Shown here piece after piece: positions 1 through 12,290 of a stretch of 64,000 bases of DNA. The translations under genes and the position numbers were made by a program. The DNA comes from Melieria omissa (Eukaryota > Arthropoda > Insecta > Diptera > Ulidiidae). The DNA lies in the NCBI GenBank assembly GCA_963971225.1, contig OZ020269.1:108137486-108201485 (forward strand), read 5' to 3'. The number at the start of each line of letters is the position of its first letter. Position 1 is the first letter of the stretch. Below the pieces are notes generated by a model. That model worked only from the letters and a program-made list of their open reading frames with translations. It searched no databases and had not been told where the DNA came from.

Positions 1-2004
1 TGTGATAAGCGGCCACGCCCAGCACTAACAGAAACCAATTAAACACACAGGGTGTGTCCAATGTTACTAAGAAGAATTCAATAAAAAGTTTTACCTTAAC
101 CCTCGAGGCATAAAATGTTCACACACCGGAATTGAGAGCGTAGCGTGTGAAGTGAAATCTTCAGGAAATTGTCCAAAAATGCCATAGCGTGATGTGAACT
201 TCTCACAGCTCATAAATCACTTTTTCTATTTCTCAAAATAAAAGCAACAATCGATTGCGAGCTCACCACACACACATTGGTCGGGGCCGTCAGTGCTCCG
301 AGTGTTGGTCATAAATAATTCTGCGTAAATTTGCCCACCGATAATCACACACTTACGGCATTTTACCATAATTGAATATGAAAATTTGCTAAAACTTTAA
401 TCTCGGCAGCGGCCATTAATCATGAAAATGCATATCTGCCGCCACCACCTTCAACACCTTCAACTACCACCAACCCACAACCGACAGCAGCCACAACAAT
501 CAATGTGTGCAATAAAAATTTACGCCGCAGCACTTTCTAAACTTGGCAGATATCCACTTCCGCCTACGCCAGCAACCGACAGCGGTCGGCTTGTAATCAT
601 AATCACTGCCACAAAAAACAAAACACTGCGAACAAAATTTGCAGAAACAACAACATAAATACGAAAAACAACAACATAAAAGAGGAAAAAAAGGAACCAA
701 AACAAAAACTGGCAATAAAAAAGTAGCCAACGTGATTCTAAGAAGGCGAAAGGAGTAGCAAAGGAAGCCAATGTTTTCAACGAATTGGCGCAGATTGGCA
801 GCAATGCACAGTTGCTGCTTATTGTTGTTGTTGTTGTTTGTGTTGTTGCCAGTTAATGTTGAGTACAGTAGTTGATTGTTTGGCTGCTACGCTCAGTAAC
901 TGACAATGAGTGGCCGTCGTGGGTCATTGTTTCCCATGTTCAACACTGAAGCGTCGCTCTCTATCTCTCTCGCTCTCTCTCTCTAACTGACTATCTTCCT
1001 GTCTCTTTTACCTCGTTTCAATTCACTCTAATAGCCATTCGCCTGCGCCGAACGTGATTTATGGCAAAATTGAATGCAATGGCGAAATTGCACTAGCAAA
1101 CGCGCAACAATAACAACAGCAACAACAACAACACGGAAGCAATAAGCAGAAAATGCCACACATTGGACTCCTGGAACTTGGGCGCCCACAACGCAGCGCC
1201 AGCCGCGAATTTCATCAATCAACGCGAGTGCTCGGCCAAAGCGCAAAATTATTGCCTTATCTTCATTGCAGCCGAAATGGCCAAACCGACCCGACCGCCC
1301 CTCTCCACTCACTCCTCTAGTTACACCGCCCGGCACTAGCACCGCGTCGGCGTAATTGCAGCCACTATTTTGTTTCTGTTGTTGTTGTTACCCTTTTGCA
1401 GCCAGCATCATATTTCATATTGCATGCAAAGCGGGCAACAACAACAACAACAACCATGGCAACTACCTAATAACGACTGCGCGTCCATTGTTGGCAAGAT
1501 TGTTTTTTGTATTTTCATTGTTGTTTTTGGGCTATTTTGTGTACTAATCTTTTGTTTTGTACGCGCGTTCAACTCTCCACTCAATGCAACGCAGCGCAGT
1601 GCAGTGCAGCGCGACTCAACTTGATTATGTTGTGTAAATTTGCTGACCATTTCTCATTTGTCAACAAAGTTGGTCGAAATTTATTTAAGCCGTGTGGCCG
1701 TCTAGGCCACATTTGCGAGGCGTGTTGAGCCAGTGTGGTCAGCGTGGCCGAAGTTTGAAGTGGGCGTGTGACGTGCAGAGTGACGCATGAGCAGCAGCTG
1801 GCATTACTTTGTTGTTGTTGTGTTATGCTTTTGATAAATCGTCAACGGTTTTATGTGCTTCATTCGCCGTAAGCGTTTGGCATTAATTTTGTTGCCCAAA
1901 GCGTTTGATTATGGAAACAATGGACGAGCTGAATGGAAGCTTAGCAAAATTCAATCAAAATTTGCGCTTAAATTTTTGCTAAACTAAAAATGCAAATAGT
2001 TACA
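1..2004. other. Unique non-coding DNA, no gene recognised
   Basis: About 2 kb without a convincing coding frame. It contains short CAA/GTT-type trinucleotide runs (for example near 815-845, 1110-1130 and 1437-1455) and a CT-rich microsatellite near 957-985. Open frames here are short, overlap on both strands and follow simple-sequence composition, so they are read as chance frames. The texture is that of fly intron or intergenic DNA. Confidence 0.6.
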
Positions 2005-2600
2005 TTGGCAGTGTTGCCAACAGTTTTGTTCAGATCTTGCAGAAACTGTGCTCACTTTTTGTTTTAACTGTGAGGATCTCTATTCTACTTCCTCTGTCTT
2101 CCTCTGCTTCCTAAGCCACCGTTACTTTTATTAATAAATTTGTTTATAAAAATGTTCGCTTGCATTTTTGCAACTAAATATGTGAACAATTGCGTTAGCA
2201 GTGTTGCCACTAGTTTCGGCTAGATCTCACAGAAACTGTGCTCACTTTTAGGGCAAAAATTGTCTATTTTGTTTCCTCTGCCCTCACAACATTTTAGCTT
2301 CAAACCTGTTTTCTGCTCGCTTTCTTACTTTTATTTCAGTAGTTTCTCATTCATATTTCAGAACTTCTTCAGTGCTGTCTCTCTTACAACTCTCCCTCCT
2401 ATGGGAGGGAGGAATAATGGCTAAAAAAGCCATTATTTAAAAATCAAAACTGTTCTCACTTTTAGTGTGTAAATTTTTAGAATCTCTATGAAACCCATCC
2501 CCCTGTTCCTTTTTCCTACGCCATTCTTCCTCTTGCTTGTCTTTCCACTAGTTTCTGCAGAGATTTTAGAATAACTCTCCCCCACTCTCCTAAGTCCTTT
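2005..2600. repeat. Degenerate tandem repeat, unit about 188 bp
   Basis: The phrase GCAGTGTTGCCA followed by an AGATCT-centred stretch and AGAAACTGTGCTCACTTTT occurs near 2010-2060 and again near 2198-2250. A weaker third copy (CTGTTCTCACTTTTAG) lies near 2448. The first two are offset by about 188 bp. Copies are clearly diverged and no open frame is conserved. This may be a small local satellite or an old transposon with internal repeats. Confidence 0.6.
2392..2437. other. Two back-to-back perfect hairpins
   Basis: CTCCCTCC (2392-2399) pairs with GGAGGGAG (2404-2411) across a 4-base loop. One base further, AATAATGGCT (2413-2422) pairs with AGCCATTATT (2428-2437) across a 5-base A loop. They lie inside the degenerate tandem repeat. 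No run of T follows that would make a polymerase III terminator, and no function is assigned. Confidence 0.5.
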
Positions 2601-2953
2601 CGACCCCAAAGTTGCCTGAGAGCAACTTCACCTATTTGTCATTTTATAGCAAAAGCTACGATTGATTTTTAGGTTTAATTTAAATAGGCACCAACAAACT
2701 AATATTTTACAAAGTGAGTTCAAAGCAAATTACAAAAATTGTACTGTTATCCCCCAAATGATTTCCAAAAATTTTCAGCGATTTCCGGGAAGGTTTGTGT
2801 TCTAATTGAAGTCTACGAATTGGGCGCGTTCCATCAAAACCCTGTTTCTTTAATAATGGTTAAATAAAATCAAAAAGTGGTAATTTTGTATTTTTCCATA
2901 AATATTAAATAATTTTTCTGTAATTAAAACATATTGATAAACAATTTATTTAA

Positions 2954-3078
2954 CCCGTTTTAAGCTAAAATTGTGCAAAAGTAAACTAGCTCTGGAACTT
3001 TAACAAAGTGGCGAGGCGACTTCATGTTTCATGATTTAAATACCAAAAAGTAATATCGAGACACAGGGGTCGAAAGGG
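2954..3078. mobile_element. Possible TTAA-flanked MITE (weak)
   Basis: TTAA followed by CCCGTTTT lies at 2950-2961. TTTCG(A)AAGGG-like sequence followed by TTAA lies at 3071-3082, so both ends read TTAACCC inward, like piggyBac-type elements elsewhere in the window. Only about the first seven positions match between the ends, so chance is possible. There is no coding sequence inside. Confidence 0.2.
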
Positions 3079-3082
3079 TTAA

Positions 3083-4440
3083 GACAGTTATTTCTGAAAT
3101 CAATTGCTCACAAACGCAGCCAATTAAGACAAACAACGCCACACACACACATTGCATCCCTGACACAGTCATTAGCTTCTGAAACCAACTTTTAACAATA
3201 ACAATAACAAAACCTTTTTTCAATTTTGCACAAAACCAGAACAAATGAAAAAATCGCCAATAAAAATCGGCAAATTGCATCACACACTGCATCAGTCGAG
3301 TGCAACATATTGCAGCCGTTGTGCTGATTTGACACAGATGCCACGCACACACAACCACCAGTGACCAACCAACCGACTGACCAAAATGTTTATTGTGATT
3401 TATGGCATTTTGATGAAAAGACCACAAAGCGCATCGATTTCGAGTTTAAATTGAATGACAAATGATGCGCAATTTCCAGCACATCGAGAACGCGCCACGC
3501 ACGTCTGACGGCTGCAGTTAATCAAACTATTAAACATTTTATGAAAATATTTTGTGTAGCGAAATGAAAATGCGGCAGACACCAGATTGTTGCAAATATT
3601 GCACAAACTATGTGAAAATGAACGAGTTGGCCACCCACCCACACACACACACACACACGTACGAGTGCAGTTAATGCTGTGACAGCAACCACTCAGCTGA
3701 TTGAATTATTTATTCACAATTTTTCTGCATGTACGCTGAAATGTCAAACCAATTCGTTCAATGTGGCAGCCACCGCTCACTTTACGAAAAAAAACTGCAC
3801 GATTTAATTTCGCATGCCATGCAACTGTCGGCCTGCAAGTTGGGCCAGAGTTGGGATTTTAAGTGCGCGCGAGGCGAACGCGAGTACATCAAAATGCTCG
3901 TGGCCGCTGCTAATAAACCACTTGAAACTGACAGCAATTTAAAGGCTGAAAAACTGTCAAAAGCGCTGCTAAGCGAATGAGAGCGAGAGCGCACAAATAG
4001 GTGCGGCGAAGTGGGGCAGAAAGTGGGGCGAAGAGCGAAGCATGCAACGCATTTGCATGACGACATGTTGTGGCGCGCAATTAAAAATTCGCGTGTTTGA
4101 ATTTTGTCGTTGTACTGGTTTTTTTTTTAATTATGTTTTAATAATTTTCCATTCAAATCTTTTACCTGTGGCTTTAACGACCGTGGGACCGTTAACACAT
4201 ACGAAAATTAAACCATACAAAAGTACAAAGAGTGCTTGTCATTTCGAGCATTAAAGTCAGGTTCTCACTTTACCATTTTAAATGATATACCTTCTTTTTA
4301 GTGAACTGGTAAACAGGTGAAGCTTTTCAATCATTTAAAAATTGTTTAAAGAAAGAAATTGCTAACGACTGATAGGATTGATTTTTGGGTAAAACCAAGT
4401 TTATATTTTAAGTGCTTTTCAGTAGTTGAGTAGAAGCGGC
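3083..4440. other. Unique non-coding DNA with a (CA)n run
   Basis: No gene recognised. A (CA)n microsatellite occupies 3640-3658. A small open frame at 3729-3980 has no recognisable motif, sits on the opposite strand to an equally long frame, and is treated as chance. The rosa-type mariner begins downstream of this stretch. Confidence 0.5.
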
Positions 4441-4469
4441 GACAGCTGTCTTTTTGTTCATCTTTGCCG

Positions 4470-5480
4470 TTAATAATGAAAAACAACATCAGCCAAATGG
4501 CCACCACGACCGCGCTTACAGGACCATATCCTTGTCATGAAATTTTCCATAACCAAATCGCAAAGTGGCTGCCCTATGTCCTCGATAGCCTCACGAATTC
4601 TATCTTTGAGGTTTTTAATCGACGCAGGGCTGCTGGCTTTCACCTTATCTTTCACGTAACCCCAAAGGAAGAAGTCGCAAGGTGTTAAATCACAAGATCT
4701 CGGTGGACAATTGTGATCACCTCTTCCAGAGATAACACGCCCCGGAAACTTTTCCCGTAAAAGAGCAATGGTTTCGTTGCTTGTGTGGCACGTAGCGCCG
4801 TCTTGTTGAAAGTAAACGTTGTCCAGATCAATACCATCCAATTCCGACCATAAAAAAATCATTAATCATCTCTCGATAGCGCAATCCATTCACCGTAACC
4901 TCATTTTCGAAAAAGTAAGGTCCAATGACGCCGCCGGGCCATAAACCGTACCAAACAGTCAAACGTTGAGGATGGAGAGGCTTCTCAACAATAACTCTTG
5001 GGTTTTCCGAGCCCCAGATGCGACAATTTTGCTTGTTGACGTAGCCACCGAGGTGGAAATCGGCCTCATCAGTCAAGATGAGTTTTCGATGGAATTCCGG
5101 ATCATTTTCATGCATTTCAAGGACCCAATCAGCAAAGACACGACGTTGTTGATGATCGGTCGGCTTGAGTTCTTGTGTTAACTGAACTTTATAAGCCTTA
5201 AGACCCAAGTCTTTATGCAAAATAATGACGTTTTTGGAATGCCCAATTCCAAAGAACGACGAGGAATCGACAAACCTAGGTTTTCTTCAACACTTTGGGC
5301 TACAGCAGCAATATTCTCAGTTGTTCTTGAGCGACGTGCACGGGTTTTATTCTTCACATCACTAACTTGTCCCAACAGATCGAATTTTTCCACCAATTTC
5401 TGTATTGCGGATTGCTTTAGTTTTGCGAATTGTGACTGCAAGATTTTCACCATTTTTGTAGTGAATTTTAATAATTTCAA
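4470..5480 (-). pseudogene. rosa-type (DD41D) mariner transposase, broken by two frameshifts
   Basis: A DNA transposase that would cut and paste its own element. Three overlapping minus-strand frames (5480-5178, 5220-4828, 4862-4470) together cover about 320 residues, the usual size for the family. The first carries the N-terminal helix-turn-helix region. The second has the first catalytic Asp in LTDEADFHL (residue 51 of that frame). The third has the second Asp in FQQDGATCHT (residue 21) and the third in SCDLTPCDFF (residue 63). There are 41 residues between the last two, which is the DD41D spacing of the rosa group. All three acidic residues survive, but two frameshifts in the overlap zones (about 5178-5220 and 4828-4862) break the gene. 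A relatively recent but inactive copy is the likely reading. Confidence 0.88.
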
Positions 5481-5584
5481 TGCGTTGTTGAAGCGGGTAC
5501 CGTTCCATTTTTAGTAATGGCGTAGTTTCTACTTGTCAAATGTCAAAGAATAAAAGCTTCAAAAGTGACAGCTACCGAAATACC

Positions 5585-5605
5585 AGGTGATTCAAAATAA
5601 CACCT
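5585..5605. repeat. Candidate terminal repeat of the rosa-type mariner
   Basis: AGGTGATTCAAAATAACACC lies about 105 bases upstream of the transposase start, where a terminal inverted repeat is expected. It is itself an imperfect palindrome (AGGTG...CACCT). No matching copy was found at the other end near 4.26-4.45 kb, so that end may be lost or diverged. A related AGGTG...CACCT sequence lies at 19396-19418. Confidence 0.35.
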
Positions 5606-5929
5606 CTTGTTGGAAAACCCAGTAAATGCCTAGAAATATATATGACTACACTTTATTCACAATTTTCCTAAGTTCCAGAGCAAAAAGATCTTCCAAGTCT
5701 TTTTTGGAGGATTAATTATTACTTCGATCATCCCAGGAAGAAACTTGACTATGAAAGTTTTTCACTTTTTTCAACAATATTCAATTTAGATAACATGAAC
5801 TTAAAGCACCGCTTGTCCCACTTGCAGCGAAAGGCCCCGGAAATGAGTAAGAATGGCCAATACCAAGAGACCAAGGCAAAGAAGCAGACCGCTGCTGGCA
5901 AGTGCCATCAAAACTGTTGTGCTCTGCTG

Positions 5930-6530
5930 AGTACAAATATGGTATGACGTGCTGACCGTGAAGTCCTTAGAGTTCGCTGGGACTTTTGGACCATCTCCTA
6001 AGACGTTGCGCTGGTTATCGCAGGAGTGAGTTCATTACATATTGTTGCAAACGAGTTGGTAATTAGGAAGAAGCTGGCAATGGACAAACTAAGACCAAAG
6101 GAAAGGGGTGCAGAATGGTGGAAGAAGCCATGAAACTGCAGAGAAAGAAGTATATGGACTCGTCGGTTTATTCCCTACCTGAAGATATGGTTCGAAGAAA
6201 ATCATGGTGAAGATGCCTACCGCCTGACACAGTTGCTAAGCGATCATGGCTGTCTCAAGGCGCATCTCTACAAATATGGCTATGAAAAAGATTTCTTTTG
6301 TGAGTCCTGTGAGAAGAAAACGCCGATCATTTACTGTTCCACTGCCCTCGCTTTGATGACCAAACACTGGTTTTCGAGGAAAGCATGGGTGAGAAATTAT
6401 CAATGAACAACATAGTAGAGAACTTTACTACCGTCCTTGAAAAATGGCAAGCAGTAGCAAGAATGGTAGCTAGGATCATGACCGCACTACGAGGTGGAGG
6501 ATTTCATATAATTTAGTAAACAACATTCAC
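5930..6530 (+). pseudogene. R1-like non-LTR retrotransposon, C-terminal remnant of ORF2
   Basis: A decayed tail of a reverse transcriptase polyprotein, too broken to give a long open frame. Reading plus-strand frames piecewise gives WTISxDVALVIAG (about 5978-6030), then WTRRFIPYLKIW (from 6155) and LTQLLSDHGCLKAHLYKYG, followed by FFCESCE. The order matches the region after the RT domain in R1-clade elements, including the start of the C-terminal cysteine motif. ENFTTVLEKWQAVA-like sequence at about 6418-6465 fits the extreme C-terminus. Several stops and frame changes occur. No RT core, endonuclease or poly(A) tail is visible, so both ends are uncertain. Confidence 0.65.
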
Positions 6531-8029
6531 TATAAGGAGCTGTCTTTCCGATAGGATAATCCACCACAATGGAAGATTTTCAATTGATTAACGTTGAGGC
6601 CTTAAGCTTCCAAGTAGAATCGAAAAGGAGAAACCACTATTTTTCAACTATTTAAGCTGTGTCGCAAAAAACTCCAGACTTTAAAATTTCACTTTTGTTC
6701 TGTTCCACTGTTCTCTCTGTTTTTGACCCCAATTTGAATTGCAGTTATTTTTTTACCACAATGAGTCAATTTGTTTGAAGACATCCGAAGCGTGTGAACT
6801 ATGCAAGAAAAATGTAGCCTTGCGAAACAACACCGCACAATCTGGTTTGAGTCATAAATACTTTGCCATCACCAGCACATTCCACTACCTGATAGAGCTG
6901 CACCAGGAAACTGCGCGTCCTTCAACATTCAACACATTTAATCTACCAGTTTAAAATAACTTAAAGCCACATTTCGAATTACTCAAAGCCACAAAGAGCA
7001 ACCAGCGTAACTGATTGCGCGGCTTTCATGCGGCTTCCTGTCGCGGCAAATAGGTCGAGCAGCTGCTGGCAACGCTGTTAATCGCCCACGTCGTTCTCCA
7101 AGTCGTGAGAACTCAACCAGCATCAGCAGCCAGCAGCAACAATCACTGCCAAGCAACCATTCGAACTTGAACAACATAAATAAACATTTTAAATAACGCG
7201 CACTTTTTCAATTAAATTTGGCGAGTGACGCGTGCGTGCCAACGCTCCGCCCGACGCAAAATTCATTTGGCGCTTAAGACGCCGCACCAGCGCCACGCCC
7301 ACCACGTTGACAGACACCGAGTAATCAACCAGTCGCCATGGCATTGCATTGCTACGCAGAAGGTGGGCGTGTTGCACGTCCCGGAAGTGGCCCGGAACAG
7401 AGGCACAATGCCGCTTCGCTCATTTCGATTTCGTCTTTCATTTTCAATGCGTTCTGTAGTTGTTGGCTTTTTCTTTCATTGTCTTGTTGCACAACATAGA
7501 AATCAGCAACCACTTGCAAAGCACTGCCGCCATGGGGCGAGTGGTGGGTCGGCAGGATTGTGCGTTTGTGTCGACGTCTGGGCGTCTGGGCGTGTGGGCG
7601 TGCGGCAGCAAACTTTTCAAATTGACACTTGCCATCATGTTGGGCCAGTCGCCAAGTTTTATGGCGCAAAATAATTGACTTTTGCGTTTTTACTGCTGCC
7701 GCCGCGGGCTCTTGTCATCGTTGTCAGTGAAGCGGTCCGGGCGAAGCTGCGCGAGTGGTCGTCTTTGATTGATGCGATAAAAAGCTGAAATTTTAATGAA
7801 ATTTTTATTTGTCGCTTTTCTTGTGTTTATGTTGTCGCATTTTCGCAACACGCCTGTTGCTGTTTGAGGGAAATTGCCGAAAAGCGGCAGGTGGCTGAAG
7901 CGACGAACCGATGCTACACGTGTCGGAAATTTGGCTGCCAAAAAAAGCAATTGACAGCTGTGATATGTTGGTGAAAGCTTTGTAATTATTGGAACTTGTA
8001 AATGAACAACTTTTGATTTCATAATCAGA
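6531..8029. other. Unique non-coding DNA, moderately GC-rich
   Basis: No gene recognised. Several overlapping frames on both strands between 7190 and 8020 reflect the higher GC content and lack recognisable motifs or consistent codon use. They are left unannotated. No transposon ends were found. Confidence 0.5.
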
Positions 8030-9270
8030 TTTAAATGGATTTTTGATTTTGCAAAATGTTTATTTATTTTTTTTTTAATATTGAAAATCTTTAAGTTGGT
8101 TAAGTTTTACTACAAGTAAGTATTTATTTTTTTATTTTTTTTATTTATTTATTACATACTGAACTTATAATATTTTGATAATTTCAAATGTTTTTATTTT
8201 GGTGATATTTAGTTTTTTTATTTTACTACTTTACTTTATCAGGAAAACGATCTGGAATCAACAGAATGCATAGTTTTTTTTAAATTTGTATTTAATTTTT
8301 ATAATATTGAAAATTTGAAATCAGTTAAGTTTTCTTACTAAAAATAAATTTTAATATATTTATATACATACATATTTTTGTTTATTTTGTTTTAATTTTT
8401 TATTTTGGTTTTATTGTTTTTGTATTTACTTGTAAATTTACTTGCAATTGAATTTATAATAAATTGTAGCTTTTTTAGCAACACGATCTAAAAAAAAAAT
8501 GTAAAATTCAAACAGATTTTTGATTTGAAAATATTGAATTTGGTTAAATTTTACAAAATATATATTTTTTTTATATTTTTTATTTAATTTTGGTAATATT
8601 TATGTTTTTTATTTAGTTTTTCTTTTTAAAATTTACTTATAAATTTACTTGCAATTGAATTTATAATCAATTTTACCCTTTTCAGTAAAACGATCTGAAA
8701 TCAAGGAAATCCAAACAGATTTTTTATTTTGTAAAATATTTATTTTATTTTTTTTAATTTGAAAATTTTGAATTTGGTGAAGTTTTTCTTTATATAATTT
8801 ATTTTTTTTTTTTTGGTTTTTGTTTTTTATTTAGTTTTATTTATATATTTTAAAGTTTACTTGCAATTGAATTTATTACAAATTTAAATTTCTTCGAACA
8901 TATTTTGGATTTTACAAAGTTTTGTTACATTTTTTTAATGATGAAAATTGTGAATTTGGTAAAGTTTTAAAAAATATTAAAATATAATATTTTTTGGTTT
9001 GTTTTTTTTTAATAATTAATAATTTTTTCATATTTATAATTAATTTAATTTTTTACATTTTTTAATTAATAATTTTTTTTTAATAATGAAAATTTTCAAT
9101 TCATTGGTAAAGTTTAGCTAAATATATCTTTCAATACATTTTATTTAATTTTGGTCTTAATTTTTCATTTAATTTTATGCATTTGAAAATTTACTTTTAA
9201 ATTTAATTTCAATTGAATTTATTATAAATTTTAAAATTTTCAGCAACATAGGTTTTCTAAAAATTACAAA
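8030..9270. repeat. Very AT-rich degenerate satellite, unit about 170-215 bp
   Basis: The phrase (A/T)CTTGCAATTGAATTTAT recurs near 8442, 8648 and 8861, with a variant near 9207. It is followed in several copies by a run ending in ...AACACGATCT or ...AAAACGATCT. A second phrase of the type TGAAAAT..TGAATTTGGT(T/G)AA(A/G)TTTT recurs in register. Spacings are about 206 and 213 bp, then about 346 bp (roughly two units of 173). No coding potential. Copies are diverged, so this is an old array. Confidence 0.75.
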
Positions 9271-11395
9271 TTTTTACATAATTTTTATACTCAGCGAGGA
9301 AGACCTCTGGCATTTCACTCGAGTATGAAAAATCAATTCGATTGTTTTCGTTTGTTTTGCTTTGTTTCCTCTTCTCTGGCTTTGTTTAGCGTTCCTCATC
9401 AATGTTTGTGCACTTCGGTTTGGCTGCTTTCTTTCGTTCGTTCGATTCGTTTTCTTGTGCTGGACTCTGGCAGTTCTTGCAGCAAGTTGAACTTGACATC
9501 AGTGCAGCGCGCAAAGTTAACGAGAATTGATGTGGTCTTTGTTGTTGTTGTTGTACTGTTGTTACTGCTGCTGTTGTTGATTGTTTGGCTTGGCTGTTGT
9601 CAGTTTGCCAAGCTGCCAGTTTGCCAGGTTCGCCAAGCAACAAAACAACAACAACAAAATAATTTCATAGCAACTGGCTGCCGCGCTGCATTGTTACGGC
9701 GTCGAATATTGCCAACGGTCAAAGTCAGCAGCAGCAGCCACAAAACAACAACAACAACAAGAGGAACGCGGCCAATAGCTAAATTGCGTTTACTTTGTTG
9801 TTAATTTTTTCCTCGATTCTGCTGCACTTCAGTTGCATTTCTTCTCATGTCAGTAGATGTTGTTGTTGTTGCACCGAACGAGTACAATGGGCAGGCGGCA
9901 GTTGCCATTGCATTATTGCTGCTATTGTTGCTCGCTGCAAAATAATTACTTTAGCATATGCAGCGGCAGCACCAACAACAACAACAATAATGCAAACGGT
10001 AGCACACTTTTGTATTTTGGCGAAGCTGGGTGCGTGCGCGCGTCCTTAATTCTCGCTGGCAGCCTTTCGCATTCAGTACGCGCGCAACTTTCGCCACTCG
10101 GCCGTTGCCAACATTTTCGCATTTTCTATGCCAGCAAATACGCTGCGACTGGCCGCATCCGCTTCCAATGCAAGAATGCCAGAAGGCCGATTTATCTTTT
10201 GGCTGGCAGCAATGTTGGCCCAAATGCGCCAATGAATGCAAATGGAATTAGTTGTTCGCGTCTTTTGGACGGTTTTTGTGGGCAAATCGTTGTGCGTCGA
10301 CGTGGGCGAGAAACAGAGGAGCTGACTGCTTGTTTCGGGGTAGTCGAAGTCAAATCTTAAACAGTTAAATCTTAAAATTCTTAACTCTCTAAGCATTGCA
10401 ACTAAATTCGGGTATGAAAGAATGTCTTTGGTTCAATGTGCTGTTGCTCCTCTCGTTTCGGCAACTGGCAATTTCAGGTCAAATGTCAATGCCTCGTTCA
10501 AATATCTTTCGTCAATCTGCCGCTCGACGACAACCTCAGCGAACGCGTCTGGTCAGTGTCGGAGTCAGAGTCAGAGTCCATTCAACGAGTCGCATTCGAG
10601 TCGACAGCGAAAAATCCCAAGCAGATTATCTACGAATTTTGCAGTTCATCAAATCTCAGACGCTGACCACCGGTGCGTCTATGGCAAATGTTGTTCTTGT
10701 GCACCGCGAAGGCAGCCAGTTTAATGCGCGCTGCAACAACAACCAACCAACGAGCGGCCACTTGACTGTGAAATTGCTACAAAACAAGCACTGGTCGAGC
10801 GAATAGTCAACAGCGACAACCAACAATGCGCCGCCACACAAACATTGCAGCGACTCGAAGCAAATCCGTTTGTTTTGCTGCTGTTCTGTTGTGCCTGTTT
10901 GGACTCGGCTCCGGTGCTGCATGCAAATCACCTCGTTGACTCGCTGTCGCAGTGGGTGGCGGCTGCAGACACGCAGCGGACCCGCAGTGGCGCGTACACC
11001 GCACAACTTGCGGTTGCGGTTCGGTTCGGTCGCTATCGCCACTGCGTCAAGTGCTGCGGCACGCACGCGTGTGGCGCGGCTCACACACCAGCGGGCCGCG
11101 TCTTCGAGATGCACAACAACAACGATCGCAAATGCTGCAATACTGCGTGCGATACGCAAATCGTTTCTCATGATGAATTGCAATTTGTAATTTTCTGCTA
11201 TTTGGCAAAATTGACAGCGACTCGACGAGACTCGACTCGACTCGACTTGACTTGACTCAACTCGACGGGACTGAACTGAACTGGTGTAGCGTGGCGTGGC
11301 ATCGAGTGCCGGATTTGTTTGCCATTCGGCCACTTGCCACGCACAGCCCGCACAGTGAACGACGTGTTGCATGTGTTGTAAATTGAATTTAATTC
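9271..11395. other. Unique GC-richer DNA with CAA/GTT and GACTC repeats
   Basis: The stretch has many (CAA)n or (GTT)n runs (9540-9580, 9640-9655, 9745-9760, 9970-9985) and a GACTC-type pentanucleotide repeat at about 11215-11285. A 311-residue minus-strand frame (10656-11591) overlaps several plus-strand frames, is rich in Arg, Cys and Ser from the repeats, and shows no domain. It is judged a composition artefact. No complete gene is recognised. Confidence 0.5.
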
Positions 11396-11436
11396 TTATG
11401 TTAATTTGTGCGACTGAATTTTGCTGTGGTGAACCA

Positions 11437-11506
11437 ATGATTGTGGACGATATGTCGGACAAACAGTTCAACGCATTTGTGACGGCCAGAAAAAGTAGAG
11501 AAGTGG
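11437..11506 (+). CDS. Candidate first coding exon (unidentified protein), low confidence
   Basis: A short reading frame begins at an ATG in the context ACCAATG, which resembles fly translation starts. It reads through MSDKQFNAFVTARKSREV to a consensus splice donor GTGAGT at 11507-11512. Past the donor the frame stops within two codons, as expected if splicing occurs. Another in-frame ATG lies at 11398 and a later one at 11452. The peptide is charged and not repeat-derived, unlike the surrounding frames. I do not recognise the protein, and no downstream exon was found in the window, so this could equally be a chance frame. It is the only place where I would look for a host gene. Confidence 0.22.
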
Positions 11507-11928
11507 GTGAGTAGTGGACATTTTCAATACTCAACACAAACAGCTGGAACAGGTTCGTCGCTGGGAGGAGTTGTCGTGGGGTGAGCTGCACTCAAACAGT
11601 TTTAAAAAGTTGATTGGACTATTTGAAAGTATTTAATGAGCCACCAACTACAAAAAGGCGTGACTATTTTTTAATTTACTGGAAAGATTGAGAATATTTG
11701 GAGCTTAAATTGTAATTTTTTGATCAACTCAAAGCTGGATTTTGCTTTAGTTTTGCAGTGTCAAACAATTTCAAACTTGTTTTTCACAACCGGCTACCCA
11801 AAATCTCGTACTATTACAGGAAGAGTAACTTCACCGATCCCTCCATCGGGTTCCTCACATGGTTAGAAACTTTCGATTTTTCACTGCAGCGTGTTCCATA
11901 GATTTTTTTCTTCGTGGTTCACCTCTCT

Positions 11929-11990
11929 CGGGAGCATAGAGCCTCCACAAGACAATGCCTTGTGTTGGTTACGTTAATCGGTTGCATTTT
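11929..11990 (+). repeat. Dispersed repeat A, copy 1
   Basis: The phrases GGGAGCATAGAGCCTC, then AATGCCTTGTGTTGG, then TTAATCG match the segment at 23969-24029 in the same orientation, with roughly 85-90% identity over about 60 bp. The longer surrounding stretch (11820-12290) may belong to the same repeat but is too diverged to align by eye. Probably a transposon fragment; class unknown. Confidence 0.6.
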
Positions 11991-12290
11991 TCTGCCAGGA
12001 TAGGTGATTGGCCTGCCTCAGGTAGTCCTAACTGAAAGGGCTGCCATCTATCGTAGCTTAGGAAAGACGCCTCCGATGTTGTAAGGTACGGCTCATAGCG
12101 CCATCTGTTGTGTAAACGAGGTGGCAGCAGAATGGTTGGGGATTTCGCTAAGATCGGTTTGGTGCGCCGCTGTTTTCGCAAAAGCCCACTTCTCCTGGTG
12201 CACCGTGTAGATGTTTATTTGTTTTATTTTTTGAATATTGCGTGGGAGTGAGTGGGAAAGGATCATTGGATCTGATTCCATAGATTACAC

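Noticed and set aside
7225..7678. Several overlapping frames of 64-149 residues on both strands.
   Set aside because: GC-rich local composition, no conserved motif, and no start or splice signals that favour one frame.
10656..11591. 311-residue minus-strand frame.
   Set aside because: It lies over GACTC and CAA repeats, has overlapping long frames on the other strand, and shows no recognisable domain or biased codon use.
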